Shown here in pieces: positions 15,869 to 30,410 of a stretch of DNA of 64,000 nucleotides (position 1 is its first letter; the number at the start of each line of letters is the position of its first letter). The DNA is taken from positions 62,001-126,000 of the forward strand of contig OY727093.1 of NCBI GenBank assembly GCA_963402885.1, in the 5' to 3' direction. This stretch comes from Antedon bifida. Taxonomy: Eukaryota > Echinodermata > Crinoidea > Comatulida > Antedonidae. Under the pieces are notes generated by a model that was given only the letters and a program-made list of their open reading frames with translations, made no database searches and had not been told where the DNA came from. A program made the position numbers and the translations under genes.

Positions 15869-18611
15869 CATATCCAGGTTATTGTTAACATGAACTATAA
15901 TATGTAGTTAGGTCTATAGAGTTTATTTAAATATTCAAGTATTTTCAAGATCTTTTGAATTTATGCCAAGTAATACAGCGATCAGTATGCCTGAATATAA
16001 TCAAAAGATACATATGACTTAAATTGAATTAATTTAGGCTTTGATTAAAATTGTATAAAACAAAGCACACATAATGCACCTTAAGACCTTTCTACGGCCG
16101 AGTACTAAGTTAAGTTTCAATGGCAAGAAATATTCACATACACAGCAAAATTCTCATTTTAAGAAGAAAAAAACTTGTTTCAAGCAAAAATTTTAAATAT
16201 GCATAAAACACATTCTTAACTATAAAATGTAGACATTCTCAAAAACTCATAATATACAGTAAAATGAGATCGACTTGGACACGCATGACTAAAATAAACT
16301 ATGTTATGAGGTTTTAGTACTTCATCTACACTATTACAGATTATATAGAAATGTTATGAGTCTTACTGACTACAGGATGTCATATTCAGTTTTATTGTCA
16401 GAAAATATTATAGACGTTGGAATGTTATGCGATTCATATTATTTCATTTTGTATTTATTTAAAACAGATTTCTAATCAGAAATAATGTGGTGTTGGTTTT
16501 CAATATATTTTTAACTAAAAAAGAAGCTAAATTACAGAACAATGAGAATAAGTTCATGAAGTAAATATTTTGATGAATAATAATATACCACGGAATGTAA
16601 AATTGTAAAATATTTCATTATTGAAACAATTTACTTGATAAGATACAACATTGCCATTTAACACTTTATTTAGTTAATAAGTTAATAAAAATGTACGGTA
16701 CTGAAGAAAAAAAGACAATGGTAATGTTTTATGTAAAAACCTATGTTGTCGTTTCGATCATTATCGAGTAGAAAGACGTGATTTTCAGAAATAGATTTCG
16801 TTTCAGAGTGTTTGAAAGTCTTTTTTGTCCCAATTAGTTTGTTTTGTTATCAAATGAAGATTCTTACATATTAATAACATTATGTAAAATCAAATACAAA
16901 TTACACACATGAAATACATCAGGCAATTTTGAACTGGTTTTACACACATGAGTTACATCAGACAATTAAGATGAACCATGATGCTTACAATGTTGTCTTG
17001 GAATGTGCGCGGCACACGAATAGATTATTATTAACCATCTGATTTTGAAATAACGTTCTATGTCATACATTTGGGGTGCTGGAAATTAATACTATATTAT
17101 CTGATCAATCACCACAGTATAATTAAATGGATTTAGCCATCATAAGTGGGCTTGTGTCATTCGACTTGTCTACTCAAAAAGTCGATATAGGCCACGACGG
17201 TAAATTATAGCGTTAAATGCATCGTTCATTTACACTCGAATTCAGGTCCCACATTCCACTCAGGAGTAGAAGTATATGCTACTGCAGTACTAATAACATT
17301 TTCCTACTCTATCACAATATATGTAGGTCAGGGTATGATGTACGATTTTTTTTTTGCGATGATTGGTAGAAGAAAAATAATTCAAACTTATTTTTAAATG
17401 CGAACATGAGTATAGGCCCAAATTATTCGGAAATAATTTATAATGTCATAATATTATGTTAGGCCTCTTAGAGGTAGTTTGGTAGACCTGCCCGATCCCT
17501 ATAATTCAATTCAATTCGACAGTTATTAATCAACATAGTTTGTAGCCTACATTGACAAACAACACAACAAAAGTATCATTTGGTCGAGGGATGACATAAT
17601 AGTACGTCTCGTCAACGAATCAATTCTATGCTATTTTGGTTTGGATGACTACAACCCTGCATGTTTCACCCATGGTCAGGTCCCAATAAAACATTGCAGT
17701 TGGGTTGGCAGCTCTGCATGATAAAATCGATAATACAAAAACAACATTAATTATATAGATGATTGTAATCTGTCAGGTAGTTGTATAGTCCTCTTTATAA
17801 TTATGTTATTATTAAGATTCTGCACGACAATGCAAATCCTTTAATGAACCATATCACAGATACACACCTGTTTCAAACTTTCCACAAACGTAGATATGAA
17901 CTCCATGCAAATTACTATTTTATTGATTGTTGTATATATAATACTAAGACAGTTTTTGTATTTAATATATTAGGTAAAATTGAATTCGCAATTAAATTAT
18001 ATTTCATAATGTTAATGAGTTTGCATGACATAACGCTACTAAATATCAATTTATTTGCGTTAAAATTATTTCATTCATTACTGTCAAATTAACAAATATT
18101 TGGATAATTATTTATTATGTTATTCGATAATATTCCAAATGTTGCTGTTCGTAATTCAATTAAATGGAAAAATTACTAGTATAGCATTCTAAAAGCATTT
18201 AATAGTTTTCTGACAATTTGCAAGAAATTGTAAGGGCTGGTACAACACAACATGTTTACTGTCTACATAAACCGTGAAAAAGAATACACAACCAACAACA
18301 GTAAATGGGCACTGCATTTGGCCCGCCTGGTTTGTCGTATAGTAAACATAGTAAACCATTTTAAATCTGTAGAATCTTAAGTTCAAATTGTTTAGTATAA
18401 AACTAAAAGAATTATGTCTATACAATCTAATTAATCAAGAAAGCAAAATAAATAACCAAAAGTTACTCCGATTCTTAACTGAAGTTTTATAAATATCTAT
18501 AATAGAATAAATAAAAGCTATAAGTCGATAATTATAAAAGAAATAAAAGATTATTTGGATAACGTATCTGTAGATGTAATATAAACGTCGAATTATTTTC
18601 TCTTTAATCAG
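15869..18611. other. AT-rich non-coding stretch
   Basis: No supported exon, RNA gene or repeat array. Open frames such as 17781-18092 have AT-rich random-like translations and no splice context. Confidence 0.5.
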
Positions 18612-18666
18612 GAGGTTTATTCGACGTACTTGGTTGAACCAGATGCCCTCGTCGAAGTGCTGATAG
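18612..18666 (+). other. Candidate exon B (unrecognised gene)
   Basis: Preceded by TTTTCTCTTTAATCAG and followed by GTAAAC. Of three frames only one is open, reading EVYSTYLVEPDALVEVLI with a phase-1 end. This composition is protein-like and GC-normal compared with the surrounding AT-rich sequence. It joins in frame to candidate A (phase 0) upstream and to candidate C at 26699 (phase 1) downstream. No family recognised. Confidence 0.35.
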
Positions 18667-19224
18667 GTAAACTGCAATTGCTTTTTTTAATTATGCAGTG
18701 TGAACGAAATTGTTATTTAGAATTGAAACACAAAAAAGATTGTTGTACTCACATCAAACTTACTTACTTAATCTCTCGCGCGTTCTCTAATTTCTATCTT
18801 GCTCTATTTTACTATTATAAGTTCAATCTCAGCTTCATTGTCATTTCATTCGCCCGCGCTCTGTCTAGTCATTCCAATGTCTCGCGCATGATTACAATTT
18901 AATTCTCTAGCGCTACTACTCATTCTTGTTAATGATTACTGAATATAATAGTATCATATTAACACTATTAATAGTTAAACATCCAAAAGCTATAATGTGA
19001 AAAAATATGATCGTGCGAGGCTTAGTTAAGGTCACCTTTTTCGGCCATGAAAAACAATAACATAATACAAAAACAATACATCAATCACGAGAATCTCAAC
19101 ATAAAATATTATAAACTCTTGTTACAGCATCGCTTTCCTCATTCACGGCCACTTTTAAATGATCACAATTTTGTAGTTTAGTAATGATGTCACACAACCA
19201 GCGGATCCACAAAACACTGAATAA
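18667..19224. other. AT-rich sequence, no gene seen
   Basis: Nothing recognised apart from a short CpG-bearing patch (CTCGCGCGTTC) near 18774. Confidence 0.4.
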
Positions 19225-19480
19225 AAAGACATTTATTTATTTTATTTATTTATTCAATTTTCTGCCATATACAATATAAAGAAGACAAAAACAAATATAA
19301 AAGGCAATGAAAGACCAAACAGGTGCTAAACACCTATGCTAGTTGGTCAACCCACAACAGAACACAAACAAAAAAATACATTCTTCAATTAAAGCATCTA
19401 CAAGAAAGCGACCAACTACACACATTTAACAAGAGCAAGAGGGTCCCACAGGGGTACAAAAAAAGAAAAAAAAATAAAGA
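19225..19480 (-). mobile_element. Retroposon (LINE-type) 3' end
   Basis: Read on the minus strand, a 3' UTR-like sequence (GTACCCCTGTGGGACCCTCT ... GTTGGTCGCTTTCTTG ... GGTTGACCAACTAGCATAGG) ends in an (AATAAATA)n tail. This is the usual 3' end of a 5'-truncated non-LTR retrotransposon. No reverse transcriptase remains. Confidence 0.6.
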
Positions 19481-22149
19481 ATTGTGATAAAGGTCCTCTT
19501 TAAAATTGGTAGGGCTTAAACTAATAATAAAAAAAGCAAGTGGTAATTTATAATTTATAATAATTTATAATGTATCTATAGTGCCGTTATAGTCTAGATA
19601 TTGTCACGAGAGAAAAGTGTGACGAACCCACGAACAATATGTTTACAGTTTGTAATCAATATAGCCACAAATATAATGCATTTAATGGGAATTAAACATG
19701 GCACGTTATGGTGTGATTAGTGTAGATTAACTCAATAATCAAGATGTGCAAAATGCATTAACTGTACCGGTGGATATGTTAATAACGTCTTATAATGTAG
19801 CCGTGTTCTACAACTGGGTACTGATGTGTAGTCAAGTCTTCTTATGTTTGCAGATTTTGGTAGGCTATCTTTAGGAGGTAATTCATTACCGGCTGCTCTT
19901 GGCAGCCTTATAACGATTTTGAATTTTGTATGTAGATATTTATGCCTATGACATTGTTATCGTATTTTTGTTTGATGTTAGTGATTCAATTAGAAGTCAC
20001 TGCTAGTAGAGAAAAGTCTTATTAGAAGCCTACCAGGAAATGTTACTATCTTTTTATAAGTGTCACTTATAATTCCTTGGTAAATTACAAATGTAACATG
20101 TTAAATCCTTAATTCTTCAGATTAGCTGATTTCAGAAAGACTCTTAATGTGTAGAAATTGAAACATTAATTGAGAAGTACGTAAAGATGTCTTATAATGA
20201 TTACGATGTATAAATCGTGGGTTTTATTGACAACCAACACACTTTGTCAGGTAATTAGAAGAGTGTATCACGTCGTATGATATTAGTGTTAGGCCTACTT
20301 ATGCACCCACTCACCGGCGTAGATTAACTTGATTGAGACATTTGTACTCTACACTGGTTTGAAATAAACCTAAAGCAATACACACAACAAATAGATCTTA
20401 AGAGGAGGCTGACCGCATCCCTAATCTCTATCACATACATTTGTCTACATACAATAGCAATATACGTGATTTAATGCATTAATTGATTTATCGCGTAAAA
20501 AGTTTCATTTGTCCTATTATATCTATTTTTTTGTTAATCAATTTACGTTTTTGTATTTAAAATGCCACAGATTTCAGTAAAATATAAACCAATAGTAATA
20601 GATATTTAAAGTTCTGGATTTATTTTAAATTATTCCGCAATAATGACGTGACTTTTTCTAGGAATTCACTCTGATTTTTGTTTCAATTTTTTTTTTTTTT
20701 TAATATACCATTCAAAACATCGTATCAGCATATACGTGTTAAAATAATGTTCTGCCTTCTGACTGCCTGTTGTTCTAAAAATTTCGTCATTATTTGTACG
20801 TGTCTTTGAAAACATGCTCTCACTCAATGTTGAGGTTTTGAAGGTATCCTATACTATATCTACTATTATTTTTTGTTCTGGTTAAAAGACAAACTAAGCT
20901 TAGTCATTTCTATTTCTTTCTTCTTGTTGCCGTTAATCAATGTCTTATGTTTGTAAAAAAAGGCTATTCTCCATGTTCAAAACTAGATTTGTATATTTGT
21001 ATAAAATGGTATTCTCCATTTTCAAAGCTAAGCTCATTTTCCTTCTCAAGCATTCCATCTGTGCATGCTGGCAGTTCTATTGTATACCACTTGTTCAAGG
21101 AAGAGTGAGTGAATCTATTTTCGTCAAAATATTTCTTTAAAATAAGTAGTTAACGTTGTTTGGTGTTCCCTAAATTTCACTTCTCAATAAAATTGATAAT
21201 AATTTTTTCTTTCTTAAATTAAATTCTAGCAGATCTATCATTACACAATAAAGTTCACTGAATACCACAGACTCCCCATATTACTTTAAACAGCACAGCT
21301 TTCATAACATAACATTTCATCATTCATGTTTTCATATATTAAAGAGTTACCAAATTAAAACACAAAGTAATCGTTATAACTATCTAAAGAGATTTGTATT
21401 AATCTGGTTCCGGGATTTTTCTGATTTATGTCGTGATAAAGAGATAGAAAGAAATTACAGAAGAATCACAGTTAAGCGATGTTAAACGCGATTGGAATAG
21501 TATTAAACCTGACTTGCCTCAGGAGACACTGATGATGATATGGACTAAATGCTATTATAGTAATCATAGGCACATAAACTCAAGCGAAACTCGGTCACAA
21601 AATCAAGAGTTTGCGATAGACATATTTTAGGTGTTTTTTTATATTTAATTTGTCCAGTTTGAGAACATTAAGGTACGAGTTTTGTTACGTAAACTAACTT
21701 TTGTCAACTGAGTGCATATCTTATTTTACAATGTGAATTGTTTGTATTTAGCCTACTCTTTATCCCAGATGTCTGAACATTATCTATTTGAAACTGAATT
21801 GTGTGGGATTGCAAAAAATATAGGTTTGAAGATATTAATAACATAATAGCTAAATATAATTAGTTACCTGTTTTTTTTAAATGAATTTAAAGGTGTGTTT
21901 ATTATCTCTTGTAAATTTTAATTGTTCCAAGAGGTTCTGTGTTAATTGCAATAGACAATGCATTATTCATGCTTATGATTAACAGTATACTTATAATAAC
22001 CTATGAATTTGATACATCTATTATTTCAATTGATTGTAATGTCGTTAAGATAGACATATGGAGGATCATTACACACACCTTTCAGGAAACGTTCCTGAAA
22101 CAATTACAATCCATAGTAGAAACCAACGCAGACAAAGTAGATAACCTCC
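19481..22149. other. AT-rich stretch with one weak micro-exon candidate
   Basis: Mostly featureless. At 21075-21104 a 30-nt segment lies between a fair acceptor (CATGCTGGCAG) and GTGAGT; all three frames are open, so it carries little information. Confidence 0.3.
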
Positions 22150-23911
22150 TGTTATGGTATCGAAACTTGCAAGAAACTCAAACTGGATACGCTCTGTTAT
22201 GGTGTCGACACTTGGAAGAAACTATAAATGGATAAGCTCTGTTATGGTGTCGACACTTATAAGAAACTCAAATGGATACGCTCTGTTATGGTATCGACAC
22301 TTGGAAGAAACTCAAATGGATAAGCTCTGTTATAGTATCGACACTTGGAAGAAACTCAAAATGGATAAGCTCTGTTATGGTTATGACACTTGGAAGAAAC
22401 TCAAATGGATAAGCTCTGTTATGGTATCGACACTTGGAAGAAACTCAAATGGATAAGCTCTGTTATGGTATCGACACTTGGAAGAAACTCAAATGGATAA
22501 GCTCTGTTATGGTATCGACACTTGGAAGAAACTCAAATGGATAAGCTCTGTTATGGTATCGACACTTGGAAGAAACTCAAATGGATAAGCTCTGTTATGG
22601 TATCGACACTTGGAAGAAACTCAAATGGATAAGCTCTGTTATGGTATCGACACTTGGAAGAAACTCAAATGGATAAGCTCTGTTATGGTATCGACACTTA
22701 GAAGAAACTCAAAATGAATAAGCTCTGTTATGGTATCGACACTTGGAAGAAACTGAAATGGATATGCTCTGTTATGGTATCGAGACTTGCAAGAAACTCA
22801 AAATGGATAAGCTCTGTTATGGTATCGACACTTAGAAGAAACTCAAAATGAATAAGCTCTGTTATGGTATCGAGACTTGCAAGAAACTCAAAATGGATAA
22901 GCTCTGTTATGGTATCGACACTTAGAAGAAACTCAAAATGGATAAGCTCTGTTATGGTGTCGACACTTAGAAGAAACTCAAATGGATAAGCTCTGTTATG
23001 GTGTCGACACTTAGAAGAAACTCAAATGGATAAGCTCTGTTATGGTGTCGACACTTAGAAGAAACTCAAATGGATAAGCTCTGTTATGGTGTCGACACTT
23101 AGAAGAAACTCAAAATGGATAAGCTCTGTTATGGTATCGAGACTTGGAAGAAACTCAAATGGATAAGCTCTGTTATGGTGTCGACACTTGGAAGAAACTC
23201 AAATGGATAAGCTCTGTTATGGTATCGAGACTTGCAAGAAACTCAAAATGAATAAGCTCTGTTATGGTGTCGACACTTGGAAGAAACTCAAATGGATAAG
23301 CTCTGTTATGGTATCGACACTTGGAAGAAACTCAAAATGGATAAGCTCTGTTATGGTGTCGACAATTGGAAGAAACTCAAAATGGATAAGCTCTGTTATG
23401 GTGTCGACACTTAGAAGAACCTCAAATGGATAAGCTCTGTTATGGTATCGACACTTGGAAGAAACTCAAATGGATAAGCTCTGTTATGGTATCGACACTT
23501 GGAAGAAACTCAAATGGATAAGCTCTGTTATGTTGTCGACACTTGGAAGAAACTCAAATGGATAAGCTCTGTTATGGTGTCGACACTTAGAAGAACCTCA
23601 AATGGATAAGCTCTGTTATGGTATCGACACTTGGAAGAAACTCAAAATGGATAAGCTCTGTTATGGTGTCGACACTTAGAAGAACCTCAAATGGATAAGC
23701 TCTGTTATGGTGTCGAGACTTGGAAGAAACTCAAATGGATAAGCTCTGTTATGGTGTCGACACTTGGAAGAAACTCAAAATGGATAAGCTCTGTTATGGT
23801 ATCGAGACTTGGAAGAAACTCAAATGGATAAGCTCTGTTATGGTGTCGACACTTGGAAGAAACTCAAATGGATAAGCTCTGTTATAGTATCGACACTTGG
23901 AAGAAACTCAC
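22150..23911. repeat. 44/45-bp minisatellite, about 40 copies
   Basis: Unit GGATAAGCTCTGTTATGG then TATCGACACTTGGAAGAAACTCAAAT. Variants recur in patches: TATCGAC versus TGTCGAC, TTGGAAG versus TTAGAAG versus TTGCAAG, and CAAAT versus CAAAAT (the 45-bp form). Runs of identical variants show local amplification. Long frames in it are repeat artefacts. Confidence 0.98.
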
Positions 23912-25639
23912 TGGTACAATTTTAATTTATAGTAGAAACAAAATCCTGATATTGTATTGACACGAATAAATATAAATGTAATTCTTTTGATTTTTCTACA
24001 AATATAAATGCAGTTACACCATTAATTAAATCTTTTCCGTCATTCTATAATTAGTAATTGCGACGTATGTTACTTCATGCAATTTTTCAAGAGTTAAGAA
24101 GTTCTAAATAAGTGATTTAAGTAAGCAATTACAAGAACAGTTTCATATTATGTTGAATATAATATTTTATTGATTTTGTTTGACGATATTAAATTGAAAT
24201 ACGTGACAGGAATCACTTCTGAATACTTTCATATCTTAAACTGATTATAGCAATTTCATATCACCTGTAGATTGCTACAATACTAGTCCGTGCGTATCCA
24301 ATACATAGTTTAACTTGTGTAACACTAAGCGTTTTTTTAACAGTCGCTTATTATTGCCGAAATTTTAAATATTTATTGTGTATTCAACTTTGTTTTACTC
24401 ATTTGTCCGGGACGCGAAATAGATTAAACTTCATCACATTTAAACACTAACATTACACATAATAAAATGTGTCAATAATATACGCATTCTTTTTTTTTCC
24501 ATTTCTTCCATTTTGGTGGAAAGGGAGAATATTCTACATTCCTCCTCTGAGTTTATAGCCTCTCTACCTGAACACAAACAAGATAGACACAGTCATAAGT
24601 ACTCGATTTGAATCACGTCTTTTATTGCCATGTTTTATTTATACATTATAATTAACACTTTCTTATTGTAAGAAGGAAATTTAAACCAATCATCTTAATA
24701 TGTAAATATGTATTTTAAATACGTTTAACACCATACAAATGCGAAAAAATATTCAAATATTATATAAAATGTACTTATTCATAACAGAGATTTGAAATAA
24801 AAGTGGGAGGAACACACACAAGACGTGTTTTACAGCATGTGACGTTTCTTTCTATTGATTCTACTTGTTTTTACTTTTAATTCAATGTTTACGCATTTTC
24901 ATAATATGGATAATAAGAATGCCATTATAACAGAGGAATACGAGTTTTATTGCTCTAGGTACACTCTAAATACTGGTCTCAAATATAAGAATCGGGTAAT
25001 TAAGTATAATATAGAATTCATTGTGGTACGAATAACTATTCAATATGGTGAAAACTAAGTATAGATCGGAAAATCAATTTTTTGCTGATCATGTATTTTG
25101 CTTTTTTTCCAAATCAATATTGAACCATTTATTATTATTACGACACATGGACAACCAATTTTATCGATGGTTTTTATTTGAATTATGAACATTTTTTTAG
25201 AATTGGTCATTAATAATTTGTATTATTGCTACCTACAACAATTATGTATAATAATCAATAACAACATGTACAATGTCAAAATGAATTTAATTATACTTGA
25301 AATTAGTAGTCTAAAATCTTGCAACAAATCATAACATTTATTAAGAATAAATTGTTCAAAGAATTTGATCGATCGATTTGATCCTGATAATTTGAACTTA
25401 AAGGTATTATTTTTCTTTGATTGCCTTAGTTTTATATTTTTCCGATTAACACGGAAATGTTGGTTTTTAAAATGCAAAATATTGATGCTACTTTACACAT
25501 AGTGTTGATATGAGATAAGTAATGTAAATTAATAATTGTAATACCATTGAATATATCCACGAAAGTCTGGTTCAACATGTGATAATTTTCTCTGGGGGTA
25601 TGTTATCAATAGTGTATTACATTATTTACAAAACCCATG
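23912..25639. other. AT-rich stretch, no gene seen
   Basis: No supported feature; short A/T runs only. Confidence 0.4.
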
Positions 25640-26030
25640 AGGTTGATTAAAGAGAAGATTGTGGAACAGGTGACAACTCTTAGATATTTAGATACAATAA
25701 TAATAGAAGATGGCAGCTCTGAGACGGAAGTAAAGCAAGAACTGGAATAGAAAACATGCATTTAATAAGAAGAAAACTATTTGAGTAGAGAGTTGTTGTG
25801 ATGAATATTATTATGATGTGGAGTGAACAATAGTTAATGGTTAAGTGAGCATTTAGAGACAGTAAAAGAAAAATAGATTAGAAGTATTATAAGACATTAG
25901 GAAGAAATATGGTAGAATAGTATAAGCATGGAGAAATTAGTTCTCCATGGTATAAGCTATAGTCAAGTAATGAAAGACAAAGAGCTTAATGCCGGGATAA
26001 AAGAAAACAAGAAGAGGAAGAAAGCTCCAA
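25640..26030 (+). pseudogene. LINE reverse transcriptase fragment (decayed)
   Basis: The plus strand reads KIVEQVTTLRYLDTII then IEDGSSETEVKQELE before stops. This corresponds to the pattern (V..F.YLG..I..DG...EI..RI) just after the catalytic palm of RTE/R2-type non-LTR reverse transcriptases. Downstream frames are broken by many stops. It may be the upstream half of the same insertion as the fragment at 28.7 kb. Confidence 0.55.
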
Positions 26031-26698
26031 ACTCTTTCAATGGGACACCCATTTTTCCCAATTGAATTCTACAATTTGTCTATATGCATTTCCAGTTGTT
26101 TTTTAACCGTTTTCTTTAATGTTTTGCTAACGTTTATTATACAGAACCTTACTATTTTGTTAGATGGGCTATTATTAGCCCACATAGATTTGATATACTT
26201 TATGGAATGTTCAATGAACTATACTATTATACACACAAGAAAAAAGACTATTATTACTAAATTACTAAGGTTATTAATAAACGTTCGTTCTCCGTACATA
26301 ATTCGTAATAAATTCAACTTTCATAAAGCTACGTTCATGTTATCAAATAATACTTGTCAGCAGACCCGTTAGGCCTATACGGCCAGAAATGGATTAGGTT
26401 TAACTCTAACCCTATCAAAGAATATTTTTCAGCAAACACGCTAGGCCTAAAATACGGCGGGAAGAAATACACGATAGCCATTAATGAAAGACAGAATGTA
26501 AAATGATTTCAGTATTTTTAAAAAGCATCTCATGTACAGCTTTGATTTAACGCATGCGTTCTTCCATGATGAGAAAGTGATACAGCGATTTTGCTTGATC
26601 GCATGTATAGATCCTAACATGCAGGTTATACAAGCCTATAAGTATATCGTGATATATTTTCATACATTAATTTAAAAAAATATTGTTATCTCTCACAG

Positions 26699-26750
26699 GA
26701 TTTGATGTTTGTACGGAAAATGTCGAAATGTATTGCTGTGCACACGTTTG
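26699..26750 (+). other. Candidate exon C (unrecognised gene, Cys-rich)
   Basis: A 52-nt segment between acceptor ATCTCTCACAG and donor TTG|GTAAGT. Joined to candidate B in phase 1 it reads GFDVCTENVEMYCCAHV, with three cysteines that suggest an extracellular domain. A second frame (starting DLMFVRKMSK) is also open, so coding is not proven. The next exon would need phase 2; I did not find it. Confidence 0.35.
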
Positions 26751-28695
26751 GTAAGTTTTTGATATTATTTATTTTTAGTATTCATTATTATTATTCCTGA
26801 ATTATTTAAAAAGACAGTACAAAACTGATTTAAATACACATTACAAGTAGAAAAAATAAAACAATTTCACGCAAACATCAGTTTAATAAATCTAATAAAG
26901 ATGCGTATGTTCTGTCAGACCAGAGTAGAGTGAAATTACAATGTTACTCTTTCCTAGTCTGACTAATTAGACTTAATCATATTGGCGACAGTTAGCGTCG
27001 GAAACTACAATCTGCTATTCTCACCCCGAGGACGAAGAAAAAAGACATTTACCCTAATTAGAAGGCCTAATATATGTTTTCAATTGAACAGTTTGGATAA
27101 ACATGGCATAAAATAACCTAAAAAAGAATTGAGTTATCAATAATTCTGTCTGACTTAATAATTTAGTTTCAACTTATCTGGAAATTCAGTAAAAATAAAA
27201 ATTAGATTAATAGAGATAAGTTGTATCTTAGTAGAGTAAAACATTACTTGTCAATATTAATAACATTTTTAGATGAGATAATAATCTGTTGATAATGCTT
27301 TTACCACGTGTACATAATAAAATAATAATCACGCTACTATTCCCTCGTAAATAACATTAATTATAAGAGTTTTTTTTAAAAGAGTTCAATTTCAAGCCGT
27401 CTGCTTCATGATCGAAACCACAAGCAAGTAATGACAATCGATGCAATAGAAACGCGACGCAGCAGAAGCAGCAGCAGAGTAGTAATTAAGGTGCATCGCA
27501 CATCAGTATACATCTACAGTATGAACATTTTGTTCACGATACACCGCAGTAGAATACCTTTTTAATACCCTTATGAGCAAGTGTAAGCGTAAGCAACTGA
27601 AGAAAAGATAGAGAATTAGGCCAATTCAATTAAACCGAGAAATAGGTCTTAAAACATGTAAATGCACACAAAGCAACACCTTTAATAGAGTTAATTATTT
27701 TTCCTTATTTTTAAAACATTTTTTCCTCGTAATGTCTCACTTAAAAAATAAAAACTTGACTCGCATTTTTTAATGGCATTGCTAACTCCTTTAACCAAGA
27801 TAGATGATCATGCGATGAAGATGAACGACCTATTGCGGAAAGTCAACCAATTAGCCTACCATATCTTACCATACGTAATATGATTCTGGTATTATGATAC
27901 TATTACATAAAATATTACTTAATTACCATACATTTTTAATCCACATAATCACTAATATTATATGGATATGATGCATGGCATTTTATTGTTTACTCTGAAA
28001 TTTATTGTTTTGTAGTTTGCTATTTTCGAATTGGTTTGAAAGAATTTAATATCCATTGATATATTGATTGCAATATAATTATTTGAATTTGAAATACTAT
28101 TAATATTAACTATTTGTGTGGATTGTGAATAGATTTCGACACTTCAACTGTCAGCAAAATCCAATATTTAAGGTATTGATTATAATGATGAGTGAGATAC
28201 TATTTACGAATACATTATTAATAATTAACTATTATCTTTTACTATGGGAGTGCATTTAAGGTCCATTGGGTTTCAATTTCTATATGTGAATTGTAAATAG
28301 TTGACTGCGTCTAGTGAAGCGCAAGAAGCTTCTCCTAAGGTGTAAATTATACAATATCATTGTAAAAGAAATTCATTTAGGACTTCAATATAGACTTTAA
28401 CGAGTGGATGTTCACACCATTAAAAAAACACATATTGCAAATTATTCCATATAACAATGCTCGTTTCCAGATAATTAGTCGGAGCGCAAGGAACGTATTA
28501 TAAACATGTAACAACGAATGTAACTAGGATCAATATTTTGTAATTTGTTCATTTCATAACTTTTTTATTATTAGTTGTGAAATAATTTACAGTGTTAATA
28601 GAACATTCTACATTTCAACGTGAATATTATTATTTTTATTATTATATATGGATACGTAAAGATAGTTAAAGAGAAAATATGAATCAAATTATACA
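26751..28695. other. AT-rich stretch with CAG-type simple repeat
   Basis: GCAGCAGAAGCAGCAGCAG-like sequence near 27460-27476; otherwise no supported feature. Confidence 0.4.
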
Positions 28696-29175
28696 ACGCA
28701 TATGTAAGACTGGTATTGATACACATGGGGACTTACAAAGGATGACGAAACAAAACTAGACACATTTCACAACAGAATCAGATACCCCACAACATCTCAA
28801 ACCAAACCTTTACCAAAGATGCAACGCGACACCGATGTCATTAGATGTATTATAAGCTAGATGGGGACTATTTGGACGTATATTAAGGCAAAATAAGCTA
28901 ACACCTACAAATACAGCAGTAGACTTATACTTTAGTAAGACTAACATAACCAAATTCAGAGAGAGACCAGTGTGCATTTTACCAACATTGAAAAGTGACT
29001 TGAAAGCACTAATATTATCAGATCCAACTACCACACTAACGACAAAATACAACATACCTACAGAAAATAAAGAACAGCATCTGACAGAACACTTTGGAGA
29101 AACTTCACAGCAGAAAATAAGGAGAGCGGCCAAAACTGAAAAGTCAGAAGATTATTCGTCGGAACGGAGTTAAAT
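28696..29175 (+). pseudogene. LINE ORF2 C-terminal fragment (decayed)
   Basis: Frames on the plus strand include ARWGLFGRILRQNKLTP and KFRERPVCILPTLKSDLKAL. These match the C-terminal region (RW.LFGH.LR...TPA, then a R/K-R-R/G-R-P motif and a TL..DLK segment) found after the reverse transcriptase in some RTE-like non-LTR elements. Frameshifts and stops show that it is dead. Confidence 0.55.
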
Positions 29176-30410
29176 GAAATGGATGAATATTATTATTATA
29201 ATCAACGTGTCCATAGATCTAAAATCTTTCTTTGAACGTTCATTTTCAACCACCAAATTGAGATTATAGTAACCAATTACCTGACATGCACTGCCTTTTT
29301 AAAGTAATTGTTGCTTCATGCAAAACAAATTTGGAAACTTAAATTTACATATAAGTCCATTAGCAAGTTGATCCATTTTCTTAAATTAGGTTACCTTCAA
29401 CATGAAATTATTATAGAAATACGTAATGGAAATCACTGCCAGAGTGAACAAATACCAGAGTTTGGGTGTATGATGTGGAAATCATATAGTAGTTCTTAAA
29501 CTGAGTAATACATATTTTTAGTCATTTAAGAATAATTGTTAAAAGTATATTGGTTTCATTGGGACACTAATTTTATTTAGCTAGTTTTATTTAAGTGTTA
29601 TGAACTATGACATTAATTTATTGTTTTATGAACGTTTCGATCTTTATTGGACAATTATCATGAGAGATGACACAACCAGATATTAATAAAGAAAGTTGTT
29701 CCAGGAAAAATGTTTTTCCCTGATTTTATACGTTCCTCTTGACAATAACCATTTTAAGAGCATGCATATGAAAAGTACTACGCTAAATATGTTTTACTGT
29801 CCGTGACATAAGTAGTCGTTTTGACCAGAGGCATATATATGCATATATAATACAGAGTTACGACATTGGGTTAGATCACATTTTTGATCACAGAGAATAG
29901 TTAGTACATTAATTTACCATATTTATACAACAGTTCCTGCTAATATGATCTCAAAATCATGTATAAACAGGTATCAGTGACCATTCTCCTATCTAGTCTT
30001 AAGATCAAGCTAAATTAATATAGGTATGAAACATTAAAGGTGAGAGGAAGACTTTCCACATGTTGAAGGACTTACTACTAATGGGATCGTATACTCTATT
30101 TTATTAATTCAATCTTTTGATTCAATGTTATTTTATTAGAGTATCCTTAATTGGTACGTTTATGAGAATGTGAACATTTTGTCTATACATTTGATTTTGT
30201 AAAATTAATGTGTACATTAATAATGTTTCTGTATTGAGGTCGGTTATGTAAAGACAATTTTTGTTGTATTATTCATAATCCGAATGTCGGTATTATGAAT
30301 ACGAATGAAAAAGTCAAAATGCCTTTTGGCAAATTCTACAATCATAATATACCAAATATGAATACGTATAAACCTTTCTGATACTTTATAGCGCCGGCGG
30401 TACCTTGCAG
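29176..30410. other. AT-rich stretch before the large minisatellite
   Basis: No supported gene. At 30370-30410 a GC-richer patch (AGCGCCGGCGGTACC) immediately precedes the first repeat-like sequence. Confidence 0.4.
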
